Assembly: GCA_001792895.1 (NCBI GenBank)
Contig: MARA01000022.1
Location: 496,001 to 560,000 of the forward strand
Source: Lentinus brumalis
Taxonomy: Eukaryota > Basidiomycota > Agaricomycetes > Polyporales > Polyporaceae
DNA length: 64,000 nucleotides
Direction: 5' to 3'
The notes under the pieces were generated by a model, which saw nothing but the letters and a program-made list of their open reading frames with translations, was not told the DNA's origin and did not search any database. A program made the translations under genes and the position numbers. The first letter of the stretch is position 1. Each line of letters begins with the position of its first letter. Positions 25,601 to 37,224 of this stretch are shown here, piece by piece.

Positions 25601-28600
25601 TGCGGTCTACGCGCGCAGCAGATACGTCCTTCTGGACGATCCACTCAGTGCTGTCGACAGCCACACTGCTCGCTTCCTGTTCGAGAAGCTCCTCCGAGGA
25701 CCCCTCCTAGCCAATCGCACAGTGGTGAGTACATTCTGTATCCTGATTACCACCCGCTCAAACCTGAATTCATGGTACTAGATCCTCGTCACGCATCATG
25801 TCGAACTCGTCCTACCCGGCGCGGATTATCTCGTTCGCATGCTCGACGGTCGCATCGACACCCAAGGCACCGTCAAGGACCTCCGTGCGAGCGGTGTGCT
25901 CGACGACATTGCTCAAATAGAAGAGATCGAGGCCCACAACGAGGAGCAAGCTGTCGAAGCCGCCAAGGAGAACCCCAATGCTGAAATTGATGCCGACGCC
26001 GACGCCGATGCCGATGCCGATGCCGCTAAACCTGCAGCGGTCAAAGGCAAGAAAAAACCCAGGAAGCTTATAGAGGAGGAGCACCGCGAGACTGGTAGCG
26101 TCAAATGGCACATTTACAATACCTACCTCAAGGCTTCGTAAGTCTGACCTTCAGTGTTGTTTTATGAGGCTGAGCTATCTGGGAAGCTCCTACTGGACAT
26201 GGGCCATCTTGACCGTTCTGATCATCCTCACTCAGCTCCTCGGAGTCGGAGAGAAGGTCTGGATCAAGGTACGTTAGCTAGGCTTTATCACGCTTGGTGG
26301 TGGTTTACGACAACGCTTCCCTCTAGATCTGGGGCGATGCGTACGGCGAGGGCAGTACCGTCCTCACGGAGCAATTCTCGTACTCTTACAGAGCGTATGC
26401 CGAGCATCAACACGTTCTGGACGATGGACTCGCTCACTTCCACCACACTACATCTGTCCATGCCCCCACCGTGCCTTTCGCGTTCACGAACATTCGGTTC
26501 CCACCTGCCCAAGAGCACCCGTATTTCTACATCGGAATATATGCTGCGATCTCCCTCACAGCTGGGCTCGTCAATATTCTTGGTGTCATCACGCAGTACA
26601 CGGGGGCTCTGAGGGCCTCCAGGATCCTGTTCGATAAGCTCCTGAAGACGGTAGTGCGCGCTACCATGCGGTGGCACGACGTTACGCCCCAGGGCCGTAT
26701 GCTCAACCGCTTTAGCAAGGTACGGATTCTTAAAGGTGACTTTGGTCGCTCGCGAACTTACAGGGGCACACCAGGACGTTGAGACCGTGGACACTTCCCT
26801 GGCGTCCACCTTGCAGCAAGTCAACTCATCTTTGGCACTGTTCGCCGTGTCAATGTTCACTGTGATGTACGTTTTCAGATGATGTGTGCTCTACAGGAGT
26901 ACTGACGGCAGCCTCAAACCAGTTTCGTCTTCCCACTGTTCATCGTCCCTGCGGTCTTCCTTGGTTTCTTCTACCGCCACGCTGCTATCGCATATCTCAA
27001 CACAGGGCGCGACATCCGGCGCATGGAATCGAACACCCGCAGCCCTATCTTCGCCAACTTCAGCGAGCTGCTGGAGGGCATCGTCACCGTGCGCGCGTTC
27101 TCTGCGGAGGAGCGGTTCCTTAACGACCAGTTTGCAAAGGTCGACCTCACGACACAGATGTGGTATACGTTCTGGATGACCAACCGCTGGCTGCTTCTGA
27201 CGTTCGACGCACTTGGTGCGACGGCAATCCTCGCCACGACGCTCTTCGCGCTGTCGGGATACGTCGATGCCGGTCTCGCGGGTATCTGTATCACCTCGGC
27301 CATGTCGTTCACGAACAGTGTCTACTGGGCGTGCCGTTTCTGGACTGCGCTCGAGCTTGATCTCAAGTACGTCGGGAAGTCGATATTGATCTCGCCAGCT
27401 GGACTGACGCGTCGCCTGTTCGTATAGCTCCGTTGAACGTGTGGTGGAGTACCTTGATCTGCCGCAGGAGCCTCCAGCGATCATCGAGTCCAATCGCCCG
27501 CCTGCATACTGGCCTTCATCGACCAGTCAGAACAAGGACTCTATGCTTGTCGTTGAGGACCTGACCATCAAGTACGCTCCTGACCTCCCCGCTGTCCTTC
27601 GTGGAGTCTCCTTCTCCATCAAGGCAAAGGAGCGGGTTGGCCTGCTTGGTAGGACGGGTAGTGGCAAATCGACGCTTGCCATGAGTGTTCTTCGATTCGT
27701 ACGTCCCCTTCCTATCGGAACGTCTCAACACTCGCCGACTCTGCACCGTTGGCGTAGGTGGACCCTGCTAGTGGCAAGATCATAATCGACGGTATCGACA
27801 TCTGCACTATCGGTCTGCATGACTTGCGATCGCGCATTGTGGGTGACTGCAGCTTACCCTCCGCCTACTAGTCCGCTGACGTAGTTTTCCAGACGTTCAT
27901 TCCTCAGGACGCTTCGCTGTTCTCGGGTACTCTGCGCGAAAACCTGGATCCCTTCGGTACGTTTCACCCATGACGTTTCGATATCGCTCATAACCCCTTG
28001 TCTACAGATGAACACACCGACGCCGAGTGCCTCGATGTCTTATACCGCGTGCAGATGCTCACCGAGAGCCAAGCCACCTCTCAGCGCACGTCGCGCGAAG
28101 CCTCCCGCGCCGCCTCACGCGCAGGGTCTATTCACGAAGGTGAGACAGGGCGCGCGGCCACCATCGCATCCGTCTCCACCTCCCCGACGGAGTTCGAGAG
28201 CAAGACCGTCATCACTCTCGACACGCAGGTCTCCCCAGGAGGCACGAACTTCTCTCAGGGCCAGCGCCAGCTCATCGCGATGGCGCGTGCGCTGCTCCGC
28301 CGGAGCGCGATCATCGTCCTCGATGAGGCGACGAGCAGCATCGACTTTGCGACCGATGCGAAGATCCAAGCTACGATCCGCGAGGAGTTCAACAACTCGA
28401 TGTTGCTGACCGGTGTGTACCGCCTTCTCGCTCTTCGCGTAGACTTAGACATGGGGCTGACGAGACATTGTTCGTAGTGGCGCATCGTCTGCGGACAGTC
28501 ATCGATTACGACCGGCTCATCGTGCTCGACAAGGGCGAGTTGGCCGAGTGCGACACGCCGCTCAACCTCATCCAGAAGGAGGGAGGCATTTTCAGGAGCA

Positions 28601-28689
28601 TGTGTTTGAAGAGCGGGACGTATGCAGAGCTGGAGGCTGCCGCAAAGGCGAAGGCGGAGCGCGATGCTCAACAGACTTCGTCCTCATAG
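22647..28689 (+). CDS. ABCC-family full transporter (MRP/Ybt1-like)
   Basis: ATP-driven exporter, probably of conjugates or bulky organic anions at the vacuolar or plasma membrane. The N-terminus has an extra hydrophobic domain ([15 protein letters not shown] and following helices), then TMD1, NBD1, TMD2, NBD2. NBD1 (about 25.1-25.8 kb) shows [31 protein letters not shown] and VTHH. NBD2 (about 27.5-28.6 kb) shows [41 protein letters not shown] and VAHR. The second signature, FSQGQ instead of LSGGQ, is common in fungal ABCC proteins. More than ten introns interrupt it. The NBD1-TMD2 linker contains a run of Asp-Ala pairs. The frame breaks once at the CCC run 22973-22975, between a hydrophobic helix and [10 protein letters not shown]; one extra C joins the two. 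The last codon is followed by an untranslated stretch converging on the 29.1-kb gene. Confidence 0.9.
25985..26030 (+). repeat. GATGCC/GACGCC repeat coding for Asp-Ala pairs
   Basis: In-frame hexanucleotide repeat inside the transporter, giving about six Asp-Ala pairs in the linker between NBD1 and the second membrane domain. Likely length-polymorphic, since a gain or loss of a unit keeps the frame. Confidence 0.8.
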
Positions 28690-29072
28690 ATGTGCCGGTT
28701 GTCTTGTTTCGTTCTTCTGGCACGCGTATGTTTCCTGGTACCCTGTTCGTTGTTCGCTGTTCTCGCACAGTCTAGCTTGAACCTATCCGTTTTTTTGTTC
28801 TGGCGTGTAAATTATCCCTTTGCAGTAAGCTCGACGATCATCGTCTAAAGGACGTCTGAGCGGAAAGATCCCGATACGCAAATGTAGTGCTGCAGCCATG
28901 ATACGCGGAGCATGAGCATAAGCTTGCAGTGTGATTATCCTGGTCACGTAGAAGTTGCAACAACGACCCACAGTAGCCAAGGTCCATCCGCGCGCAGGTG
29001 TGACGTGACAGCAGTGGTCGCGGACAGTAGCGGAAGAACAACAGATCCAGGCCTATGTACTTGGTCCAAAAA
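28690..29072. other. convergent intergenic region
   Basis: 3' ends of the rightward transporter and the leftward unknown gene face each other. AT content is higher just after 28750, fitting a 3' UTR. Nothing else is recognisable. Confidence 0.5.
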
Positions 29073-29887
29073 CTACTCGTTGCGACTGGGGCCCGCTCTT
29101 CGCGCGGATGCCTTGATGGACGACAGATGGCTTAGCACGACAACTGGCTGCACTCGCCTCGGACTTGCAGAGCTCCCTGCCACAACCGTGGTCGCTCCAG
29201 CTCGACCACTGACCGCGCCATTCAGACCTCCGTTGACGCGGCGTGCGGACGCACTCTCCCCTGTCTCCTCGTCCGAATCTTCTGTGGGGCTTGGTGCGTT
29301 GCGCCGGATAGGGCGACGCATAGGAGGTATATAGACACCATCAAACTTCAGATGAGGATTGAGTAGTGGATGGCGCTCTGTCGATGGGGAGCGATCTCCT
29401 GGTGCTGCTTGTATAAGATAGCATAGCACGGAGGGGCGACCTTGAGCTTCTTCGCCAGTGGGGGAGGGCTGGCGGGGACGTCGCTGACCTCCGAGCGAGC
29501 GCGAGCGCGGACACGACTGGGACCAGCTTTACGAGCGTGCGGGCGCGATGAAGAGGGAATCTCGACGACCGGGACTGCGCGCGGCGGGGTCCTTCGTACT
29601 CGAGCTCGGGGCTCATTGTTCTGGCCGGCGGCGCAACAGACTTAGGGTAGTTGGTCGCATAAGTGCCTTCTTTCAGCTCCTGAGTGATTGTCTCCACTGA
29701 AAAACTGATCAGACTCACCACACAGATCTGCATGTCACTGACACTCACGGCCGTCCATGCTGATTTCTCGCAACAACTTCTCGAGGTCGGCTCTCCGCCG
29801 AGACTTGATGTAATCTGATAACCCCAGATCGCCCACGACCCTTTTCAATGTCTCTGTTGCGAGGATGTTCCATGGCATCTGCGACAT
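29073..29887 (-). CDS. unknown basic, proline-rich protein
   Basis: Not recognised. Exon 1 (29749-29887) encodes MSQMPWNILATETLK and an acidic/basic helix ending DLEKLLREI. Exon 2 continues with TITQELKEGTYATNYP, then a Pro/Arg-rich region, AKKLKVAPPC and VYIPPMRRPIRRNAPSP, and an acidic stretch (TEDSDEE). The frame must shift twice, at the C4 runs 29586-29589 and 29386-29389. One additional C at each gives 255 codons including stop with a coherent amino-acid bias throughout. The basic clusters suggest nucleic-acid binding or nuclear location, but that is only inference. It lies 454 bp from the 3' end of the ELYS gene on the same strand. Confidence 0.55.
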
Positions 29888-30341
29888 GGCGAGTAGGAGA
29901 ATGGTAGTGGTGGGAGTGGTGAAAGTGGGTGGATAGATGCAACTTCAAGTTGAACCTTGCAATGGTCAAGCCTTCTGTTGGATCTAATCTAATCACTTAT
30001 CTGTTGGATCTAATCTTATCGGTTACCTCTCCCTCCTCCTCATCATCCCGACCACCATGGCCGAACCGACATGTCTGAACATACCCTCGAGGACGTGAAG
30101 AAGTTTTGCCAGCACATCAGCAGTGACTCCTCACGACTCACGGGTATTATTCCTGCAATTGCAATGTCCCTGCCCTTGAACTCGTGCCGAGTTTACAATA
30201 TGTATGAACTGTTTAGCTCTGGTTCAGAAGCAACGCTTCGTTGACATCACTATAGTGCTATACAACACTCGCAACCCACCGTTTGTACCTCGCAGCACGT
30301 ACATGACCATTGTGAAACTACACCAAGCGACAGAGCCGACC
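29888..30341. other. intergenic region between two minus-strand genes
   Basis: Presumed 3' UTR of the ELYS gene and promoter of the unknown gene at 29.1-29.9 kb. It contains a duplicated TTATCTGTTGGATCTAATCT-like segment near 29980-30020, seen as two adjacent copies of TGTTGGATCTAATC. Confidence 0.5.
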
Positions 30342-33146
30342 TCATGACCGCTTCTTCCTCGTCTTCGAGCCAGCCGTTGCACCCCTTGCACTCGCACTCG
30401 CACTCGGAGCAGCATTCCTCGTGGATTTCCTCGACCTCGCAGATGGCTTCTGGGGGACAGCGGCTCAGGCGACGAGGACCCGACAGACGACACAGCAGAC
30501 AGCCGCGAGGACCGCCTAGTCACTCGAGGCGTCTCCACCTGGCTGCCGGTCGGCAGGCGGGACTTGCGCGACTTGGGAGCGGGCGTCGGCAGCGGCGCGA
30601 GGCCGTCCTCTTCCTCCTCCTCTTCCGTCTGCTGGTGGTGGTCATCGGAGTCGTCGTCATCGTACATGAGTGATCCAGGTATGCTGCGCCCGAGGTCCTT
30701 GTCCTTGACAACCTTCCGCCGCGCCGACGCTCTCCTGGGAGCCGGCTCAGGCTCGGGCTCGGGCTCTGCTGGTGGCGACGGTTCGCGAGGAGCCGCACGC
30801 CCCGACACCGACGGGCGAGTGCGCTTGCTCCTCCCGTTCGTCCGTGTCCCTGATATCGACTGTCCCTCCTCCTTGTCCGCGTCGTCCTCCGGGAAGAACG
30901 CGCCAGGCGGCAACATCGCCTCCGTCTGCGTCCTCGCAATGCGCGAGCCGGTGTTCGTCGCGATCTTCCGCGTCTGTGAACCCCCGCCGAACACAGACGC
31001 GGAGAACTCGCCCGACACGTCCATATCCGCGCTGTGGTCGAGCGCACGGGCGACAGATGCCGACTCGTTCGCTCGCGCCGAGTCGCTGTCTGACAGGTCG
31101 GAGAGCATGCTGATGTCCGCATCGTGAGGGCCCGTGATGGAGGTGTCTGCGGGGCCCACGCCTGCACCCGACTTCCTGCCCGACCTTGAAGACTTGGCGG
31201 AGGCGGAGGCCGTCGGGGCAGGCTGGGCGGACAGCGTCGCGAACGCAGACACTGGTGGTGTGGAAGTAGGCGGCGACCGTGCGAGAGAGCCGAAAAGGTT
31301 TGGACGCTTCGCACTCGCAGAGGCCGAAGGCTGGTAGAAAGCGTTCGGGGCGGCGTTCGCGCTGCCGGCCGTATCGAAGAGAGACTGGCTGCCATTCCCG
31401 ATGCCAGCAAAAAGGCTAGGTGTACCATTGGCCGTGGACTTCGGTTTCCACCCGCTGGCAGCAGATGCGCTGGCGCTGGCAGGTTGTGGAGAGAATGCAC
31501 CGAAGAAAAGGGGACCTTGTGAAGGGGGCTGCTGCGTCTGTGGACCAGCAGAAGTGCGCGAGATGGACGACGGGAACATCTCCTCAGCAGTGCTTGGTAC
31601 AGGAGCAGGACCGCCAAAGCGGGGAGCACCCGAGCGGTGCGATATAGGCGACGTGAATGTCGTCTTGTTCGCCCCGTCCGCGGTGTGCGGCGCAATCTGT
31701 TCCCATGACATGCTCATGCTCAGGTCTGAAGCCCTCCCCTTGCCCTTCGCGCCCGGACCTACGCTCGCAGAGAAATCCATACCCCGGCCCTGAGCGAATT
31801 GTTCGAGCTCGAGCTCAAGAAGCTGACGCTCTGCGGCCGGCATGGCTGCCATGAGCTCGTCCATCATCTGCCGGCGGTCGTGCGCGGCTTTCTTGGCCTT
31901 GTCGCCTCCTCGAGAAACAGAGGCAAATTGGCGGTCGAGCTTGATCGCCGCGGCATGCTGCCCGCTCTGAACCAGACGCACGCACACCAGGTCTTGGATC
32001 ACCGGTACAGATGAAGCCGGTAGTGAGGACGAAGGCTCGAGGGCATATGCGTGCACAAGAGATTGCTCGTAAGGCGAGAAAGGGAACGCCAGCAGATTGG
32101 TGAGTGGGGTTAACCGTGGTTTGGCTGAATGAAGGTATGAGCTGGAGGCTGACGATGAAATGAAGTGGACTTACGGGTGAGACACCAGTCAAGGATCTTC
32201 TCAACCAGACGCTTTCGCGTATCGCTGGCCTCGGAGAAGGACCGCTGGTATAACCACGCTTCCATGAGGCTAGACTCGGAAAGCGCGATGGCATAGGCGT
32301 CGATATCGTCAGGCTCGGTCAAGAGAGGTTTCGCGGTGCGGACGAAAGTTCGTATCAGGTAGTGGGGATCTTTTGTGTGCGACAGAGCTTGGAGCACCTT
32401 CGAGGTGTAGTCCCTATTCAGGCGCGCGTCGCTCAACAAAGACACGGCCCTCTGGTGCAACAAGTGAGAATGTGCGTCTGAATGACAACCAAACCTAAGG
32501 GCATAGCGCGAAGAGAGGGAGTTTAAGCGCGCCTGAGCTCTCGGTGCGAGGTTGTGTGTGTTGTAGCGACGAGACGAGCAAGATGTTCGCCGTCATGGTA
32601 CTGGGATGAGTCCGATACGCTGGATTCGCATGAGAGGACGTCCGCTAGCACTCCATCCGCGCTATGCCCTCAGCTGAGAACTGACGAACGTACCGCAATA
32701 TTGATGCCAGAGTCCAGATGCCAATACGCGTCCGCGAGCATTGCAAACTGTGGTGGAATGCACCGCTTCAGCTTGAAGTCATCCTCCCGTCCATCCTGGT
32801 GCCACTTCAGCAGGAAGTAGACCAAACAGTCCTTCTTCAGTGCATCGTAAGTCGAGTGCGCGATTGCGTCCAAGAGCCTCTCGAGGGCATGTCGGTCGGT
32901 GGGTGGATAAAGGGTGTGTGGCTGTCGAATACCACCAGAGGAAAGCAGAATGTCGTAAATAAGCAGGTCGGACATGTCTGCGCGCCGCTCCTCGATTTCC
33001 TGTGGTCGGGGTGCGCGCCACGGGAAATGCGTGGACGAAAGCTCGAAGTATTGGAGATAGCCCCCCTCCGAGGACATTGCGACGTCCTATCGCGAGTCAG
33101 AGCGCGTCAGGCTACGTATATGTCGGTAGTCACTTACTGCATCCAT
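30342..33146 (-). CDS. ELYS-domain nuclear pore-associated protein
   Basis: Contains the ELYS-like helical domain near the N-terminus: MSDLLIYDILLSSGGI, KKDCLVYFLLKWHQDGRE, CIPPQFAMLADAYWHLD, then RAVSLLSDARLN and DIDAYAIALSESSLMEAW. In fungi this domain lies in a nucleoporin of the Y-complex region. Exons: 33138-33146 (ATG plus two codons), 32694-33086, 32175-32451, 30342-32124. The long C-terminal part (about 500 residues) is Ser/Ala/Pro-rich with basic clusters and ends KTRKKRS. The frame breaks at the C5 run 30452-30456, shortly after SSPEPLSP; one extra C yields 821 codons including stop and the basic tail, whereas the uncorrected frame runs on to a stop at 30224 with an unlikely tail. 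The intron 32452-32693 is long (242 bp). Confidence 0.85.
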
Positions 33147-35081
33147 GACGAGGTGTTTTCGGGATACGTTTTGCACAACAGTGATGGCGTATGAGGGACA
33201 CGTGGGCTCTAGACTTCGCGAATTGTGTCAAGCGAAGAGCAGCACTAGCGGCAAGCAGGTATCAGACAGCTAAACCTCGAGGGCGTCGACGGCGACAACC
33301 ACGTCGACGTTGTGCAGAGGTGTGCAGTCGTTGTGGTCGAACAAGAACGCGCGCCAGAGAAGTCCGGGTCACGTGTCGGACGCGTTCAATCGCCTTGCAC
33401 TGCTTCCGAGGGTTTCCCGATGCCCCAAGCCACGGCGTTGAGTCTTGTTCCACAACTTCCAGCCCACGACCATCGCATCGTCTCCATCACATACTTGGTC
33501 ATATCCCAACTGGAGCTTACTCTTCTCTCCTGTGTGTGAGATACGATCTATCTGCGTCGCATGTTGCTACTCGCAATAAGTTTCGTGGCGAACCTGTACT
33601 TATACCATGACTGGATTGGTATACACCCACGTCCAGGACAGAGCTCGGGGACCAAGATCTAAGGCTGCGGTGCTATCGAAGACACCCCTTCGCATCCGCT
33701 ATCCTGCTCTCGCAGGAGGTCATCTTCGACTTCCGCCGCCTGGGCCCGAGCATTGACCTCCATCTATTACGCCACTGCCCCCGGTCAATCCCTGACCGCC
33801 AGAAGTCCCGCGTCGTGATTGCCGTTGACTATCTTCTGGTCTGTCGATACAGAAGTGCGAGGCCTTCATCTTGCGCACAGGTAAGTACCTTAGACTGTTC
33901 ACTCACAACCTCTGGCTATGCAGAGGCTCCCACCACAAACCTAGGCTTCACTCCCTCGTCTGGTGGAGCTGCCGTACTAAGGGGTCGACGACGGATAGGA
34001 CCAACCACAATTATGTATTGTTCTTGTGCTAGTCTGAGCCCCGGGCGTCGACAGCGCGCCCGCCGCCCAATGCAGGCTCTTACTACATAAGCAAGGTCGC
34101 CCCGGCCGGGCGCATGCTCGCAAGTAGCGGGCCTGTATAAGACTGACCTCATACGAAGGCTGGGTCCACAAATTTCAGCGGGGTCCTCCCCCCTCGACCC
34201 AGGAGGGAACGAAGGTCGCCGAAGTCTGAGGGTGCAGACTTCGTGTCAGCACTCAAGGGCGAAGACACCGCGCCGGACGTGGACATAATCGAGAAACCTC
34301 CTTCATATAATCGCGAGCTCGCTGAGCAGCACAACTCCACGGTACCCTTCATCCACCGGCCGCCGCCGCAAGTGCTGCTGGCCGTCTTCGCCTGTTCGAA
34401 CCTGACTCGTATGAGGCTGTCGAGGTCTACCTCACTGTCTGTCGTTTGTGGTGTAGACCTGCAGCTGTCTGCCCACGACTCGACACGTTCTTCCTCGAAT
34501 GGACTCCGTGATCGGAGGCGCTCAATGTCGCGCAAAAGACTGCGAATCCGGGAGTGTGTGTCGAGTTTCGTGGAGGTCAGGCCAGTGTGCGTCCTTGCAG
34601 AAGCTCGTGGTGACGATCTCGCACCTGCGTCGGGGTCGGGACGGAGGGTGCGCGGCCACTTGCGACCCAGCTCGTGGCATTCACAGCGGAGTACCTCGGT
34701 GCAGTGGTTCGAAGAAATTACGCCGGGATGCAGGTCTTTGTGAGAGGACTTACCAAGCCCATAGAGATTACGACTCCGTTCGAAGAATCATTAATTCCTC
34801 GTCGCCGGTGCCTGCTACCCTCGCTACTGATCAGTATGTACTAATTGCTGTAGCAGGAATGTAATGCACATCTACCAACATCTACAGTCCTCGATAAAGA
34901 CAGATCGCACTTTAAGAGTGGTGAAGGTGTTGGGATTATAGCTCTGGTAATAAGGTGATTACTTACTCGCACATGTACTTATGTAGTATGTCAGTACTTC
35001 TGAGCGTCTAGACGTCACTGTCCTCCTACCCCCGACCATCACCACCCATCCTTCATCGTCAAGCTTACATCGAGTCGCAAT
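33147..35081. other. 1.9-kb stretch, at most an F-box-like remnant
   Basis: Divergent upstream region of the ELYS gene and CSN1. Around 34240-34440 (+) an open frame reads like an F-box start (NSTVPFIHRPPPQVLLAVFA), a pattern common in basidiomycete F-box proteins. It lacks a start, a repeat domain and a continuation, so it is at best a fragment. The rest shows nothing recognisable. Confidence 0.35.
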
Positions 35082-36915
35082 ATGGAGATCGATACCATTG
35101 ATGAGGAGATGGCTCAGGCATATACTGCAAAGGCCGCCGGGAAGCGACCAAAGGTGGTAGTGGACGACGCGCACCCATTCGAGCTCGAAGCGTATATCAG
35201 CGGATACTCAGGTTAGTAGAGTCATTCGCCCTTCTTGGTGTCCTAGTCATCGCGAGCAACTTCTGCGTGACGGTCAGGGAGAACATATGTCGACCATCTG
35301 CTGCACATCATGTCCGTATGCCCGCCACTTGCGCCACAGGCCCTGCATCTCGCCATCAAGGAGGCTCTCAAGGGCCGTGACCCCACACTGTACCGCAACA
35401 TCTTTGTGACATACGAGCGGGCGCACTCTGAAGCACCGGAGGAGATCCCTGAGTTGAGCACGCTTGCTATTCCCGATCAGAAGTGGATAGAGGAGACGAC
35501 CTCCAAGAACTTGGCCGAGAGGACAAAGCTGGAGGTTGATCTCAAGACATACACAAGCAATATGATCAAGGAGAGCATCAGGGTACGTTCTCTTATACGG
35601 GTGTCTGTGAGGCAAGAGGTATCAACGCGTGCTTCAGCTGGCGCACCGTGACCTGGGCGACTTCTACCGTGCGATCGGCGAACAAGCCTCCTCTCTCAAG
35701 CACTACACCAAGTCTCGAGAATTCTGCACGACGAGCCAGCACGTCCTCGAGATGTGCATGTCCGTCCTCGAGCTCCTCATGGAGCAGCGCAGCTACTCGC
35801 ACATCGGAACGTACGTGTTCAAAGCCGAGGCTGCCCTTGACTCCGCCACGAACGTACGTCAGCCTGCCGGACCCCAGGCACCCGCAGGTGCTGCACAGAC
35901 AGGCAGAGAGAAGCGGCACGCCGAGCGGGAGAAGGTGACGAGCAAGCTGGACATCGCAACTGCAATCTCGCACCTCGGTCAGTCCAACTACGAGAAGGCG
36001 GCGCTGTCGTTCCTCAAGGTCGGGCCGCCGAAAGGGCTGGGAGATTGGTTTGGCAAGGTGCGTCGCGCCCCTCTCATTGCTGCAATTTCGCTTCAAACAC
36101 AGGCTTATCGCGCATCTTCAGCTCATCGCCCCGGGGGACATCGCGATATATACGACACTCTGTGCGCTTGCGACATTCCCTCGCCCCGCGATTCGCACGC
36201 AAGTACTCGACAACGACACCTTTGGCTTGTACATCGAACAGGAGCCGTACGTTCGCGAGTTGCTCGAGGCGTACATGAACAACCGCTTCAAGACCGTCCT
36301 CGAGATCCTCGACCGCTACTCTGTGAGTCCCGCCACCTCTTGCTTCGCTGCCCGTACTGACCCCTCCTCGCAGGCGCGCCACTCCCTCGATGTGCACCTC
36401 TACGGGCACATGCCCGCACTGACGAACCTGGTTCGCAGCAAAGCCCTCGTGCAGTATTTCCAGCCGTTCGCGTCAATACGCCTAGAGCGCATGAGCCAGG
36501 CATTCGGGTGGTCCGTCGACGAGCTTGAGCAACAGGTCGTCTCCCTGATTCAATCCGGGGAGATCAAGGCGCGCGTCGACAGGCAGAACAAGGTACGTTC
36601 GCGTCGTTTGTTTTGCAACCGTCGGGTGTTAAGCATGTCATACAGATCCTGAAGGCGAAGGAGACTGACCAGCGGGCGGCCCTGTTTGCGAAAGCGATCA
36701 AGTCGGGCCAGGACATGCAGGCTGCCAACCGGAAGCTCCTGCTGCGAATGCGGTTGTGCGTCTCGCTTTTCCTCTCTCCGAGTCACATCGGGACTGACAG
36801 ATGTTCACGGGCTTGCAGGCAACAGGCCGACCTAGTCGTCAAACCGCCGAAGGGACAGGGCGGCATGCATCACATGATGAGCCACCCGAGCGAGCTTCTC
36901 TCAGGGGAGTACTGA
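35082..36915 (+). CDS. csn1: COP9 signalosome complex subunit 1
   Basis: Subunit of the nuclear COP9 signalosome, which removes NEDD8/Rub1 from cullin-RING ligases. Exons 35082-35211, 35278-35582, 35638-36057, 36122-36322, 36374-36592, 36646-36755 and 36819-36915 give 494 codons including stop. A 45-nt segment at about 35854-35898 may be one more in-frame intron. The N-terminal half is a TPR-like helical repeat (LAHRDLGDFYRAIGEQA, HLGQSNYEKAALSFLK). The C-terminal half is a PCI domain (LIAPGDIAIYTTLCALATF, NRFKTVLEILDRYS, LVRSKALVQYFQPFASI, then the winged-helix WSVDELEQQVVSLIQSGEI). The order and length match fungal CSN1/CsnA; 26S subunit Rpn7 is the nearest alternative. It converges on P450-1. 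Confidence 0.92.
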
Positions 36916-37224
36916 GGAGAACGTGGAAGAGGTACGAAACATACCTTGTGTAGCTTTGATGATGACGACATGATCTCGCTTTGCTCTCTGACAACGTGTA
37001 AAATAACCACTGTTCGATGTATCAATGTTCTCACTATCTCCAATGGGTCCCAGCCGCTCACTGGTTACAGGGGTGAATCCAGTGACCGTAAAGGGTGTGC
37101 GTCCTTTTGATCGATATAAGTGTACAAATCATGTATCAACGCGAATGTCCCTCTGTCACTGCTCCTACACCCTCCGATGTTCAAGCCGAACTCCCCTCTG
37201 CAAGCCACGCTCTCCTAGGCTGAC
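36916..37224. other. convergent intergenic region, csn1 to P450-1
   Basis: 3' UTRs of two genes facing each other. No recognisable further feature. Confidence 0.5.
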
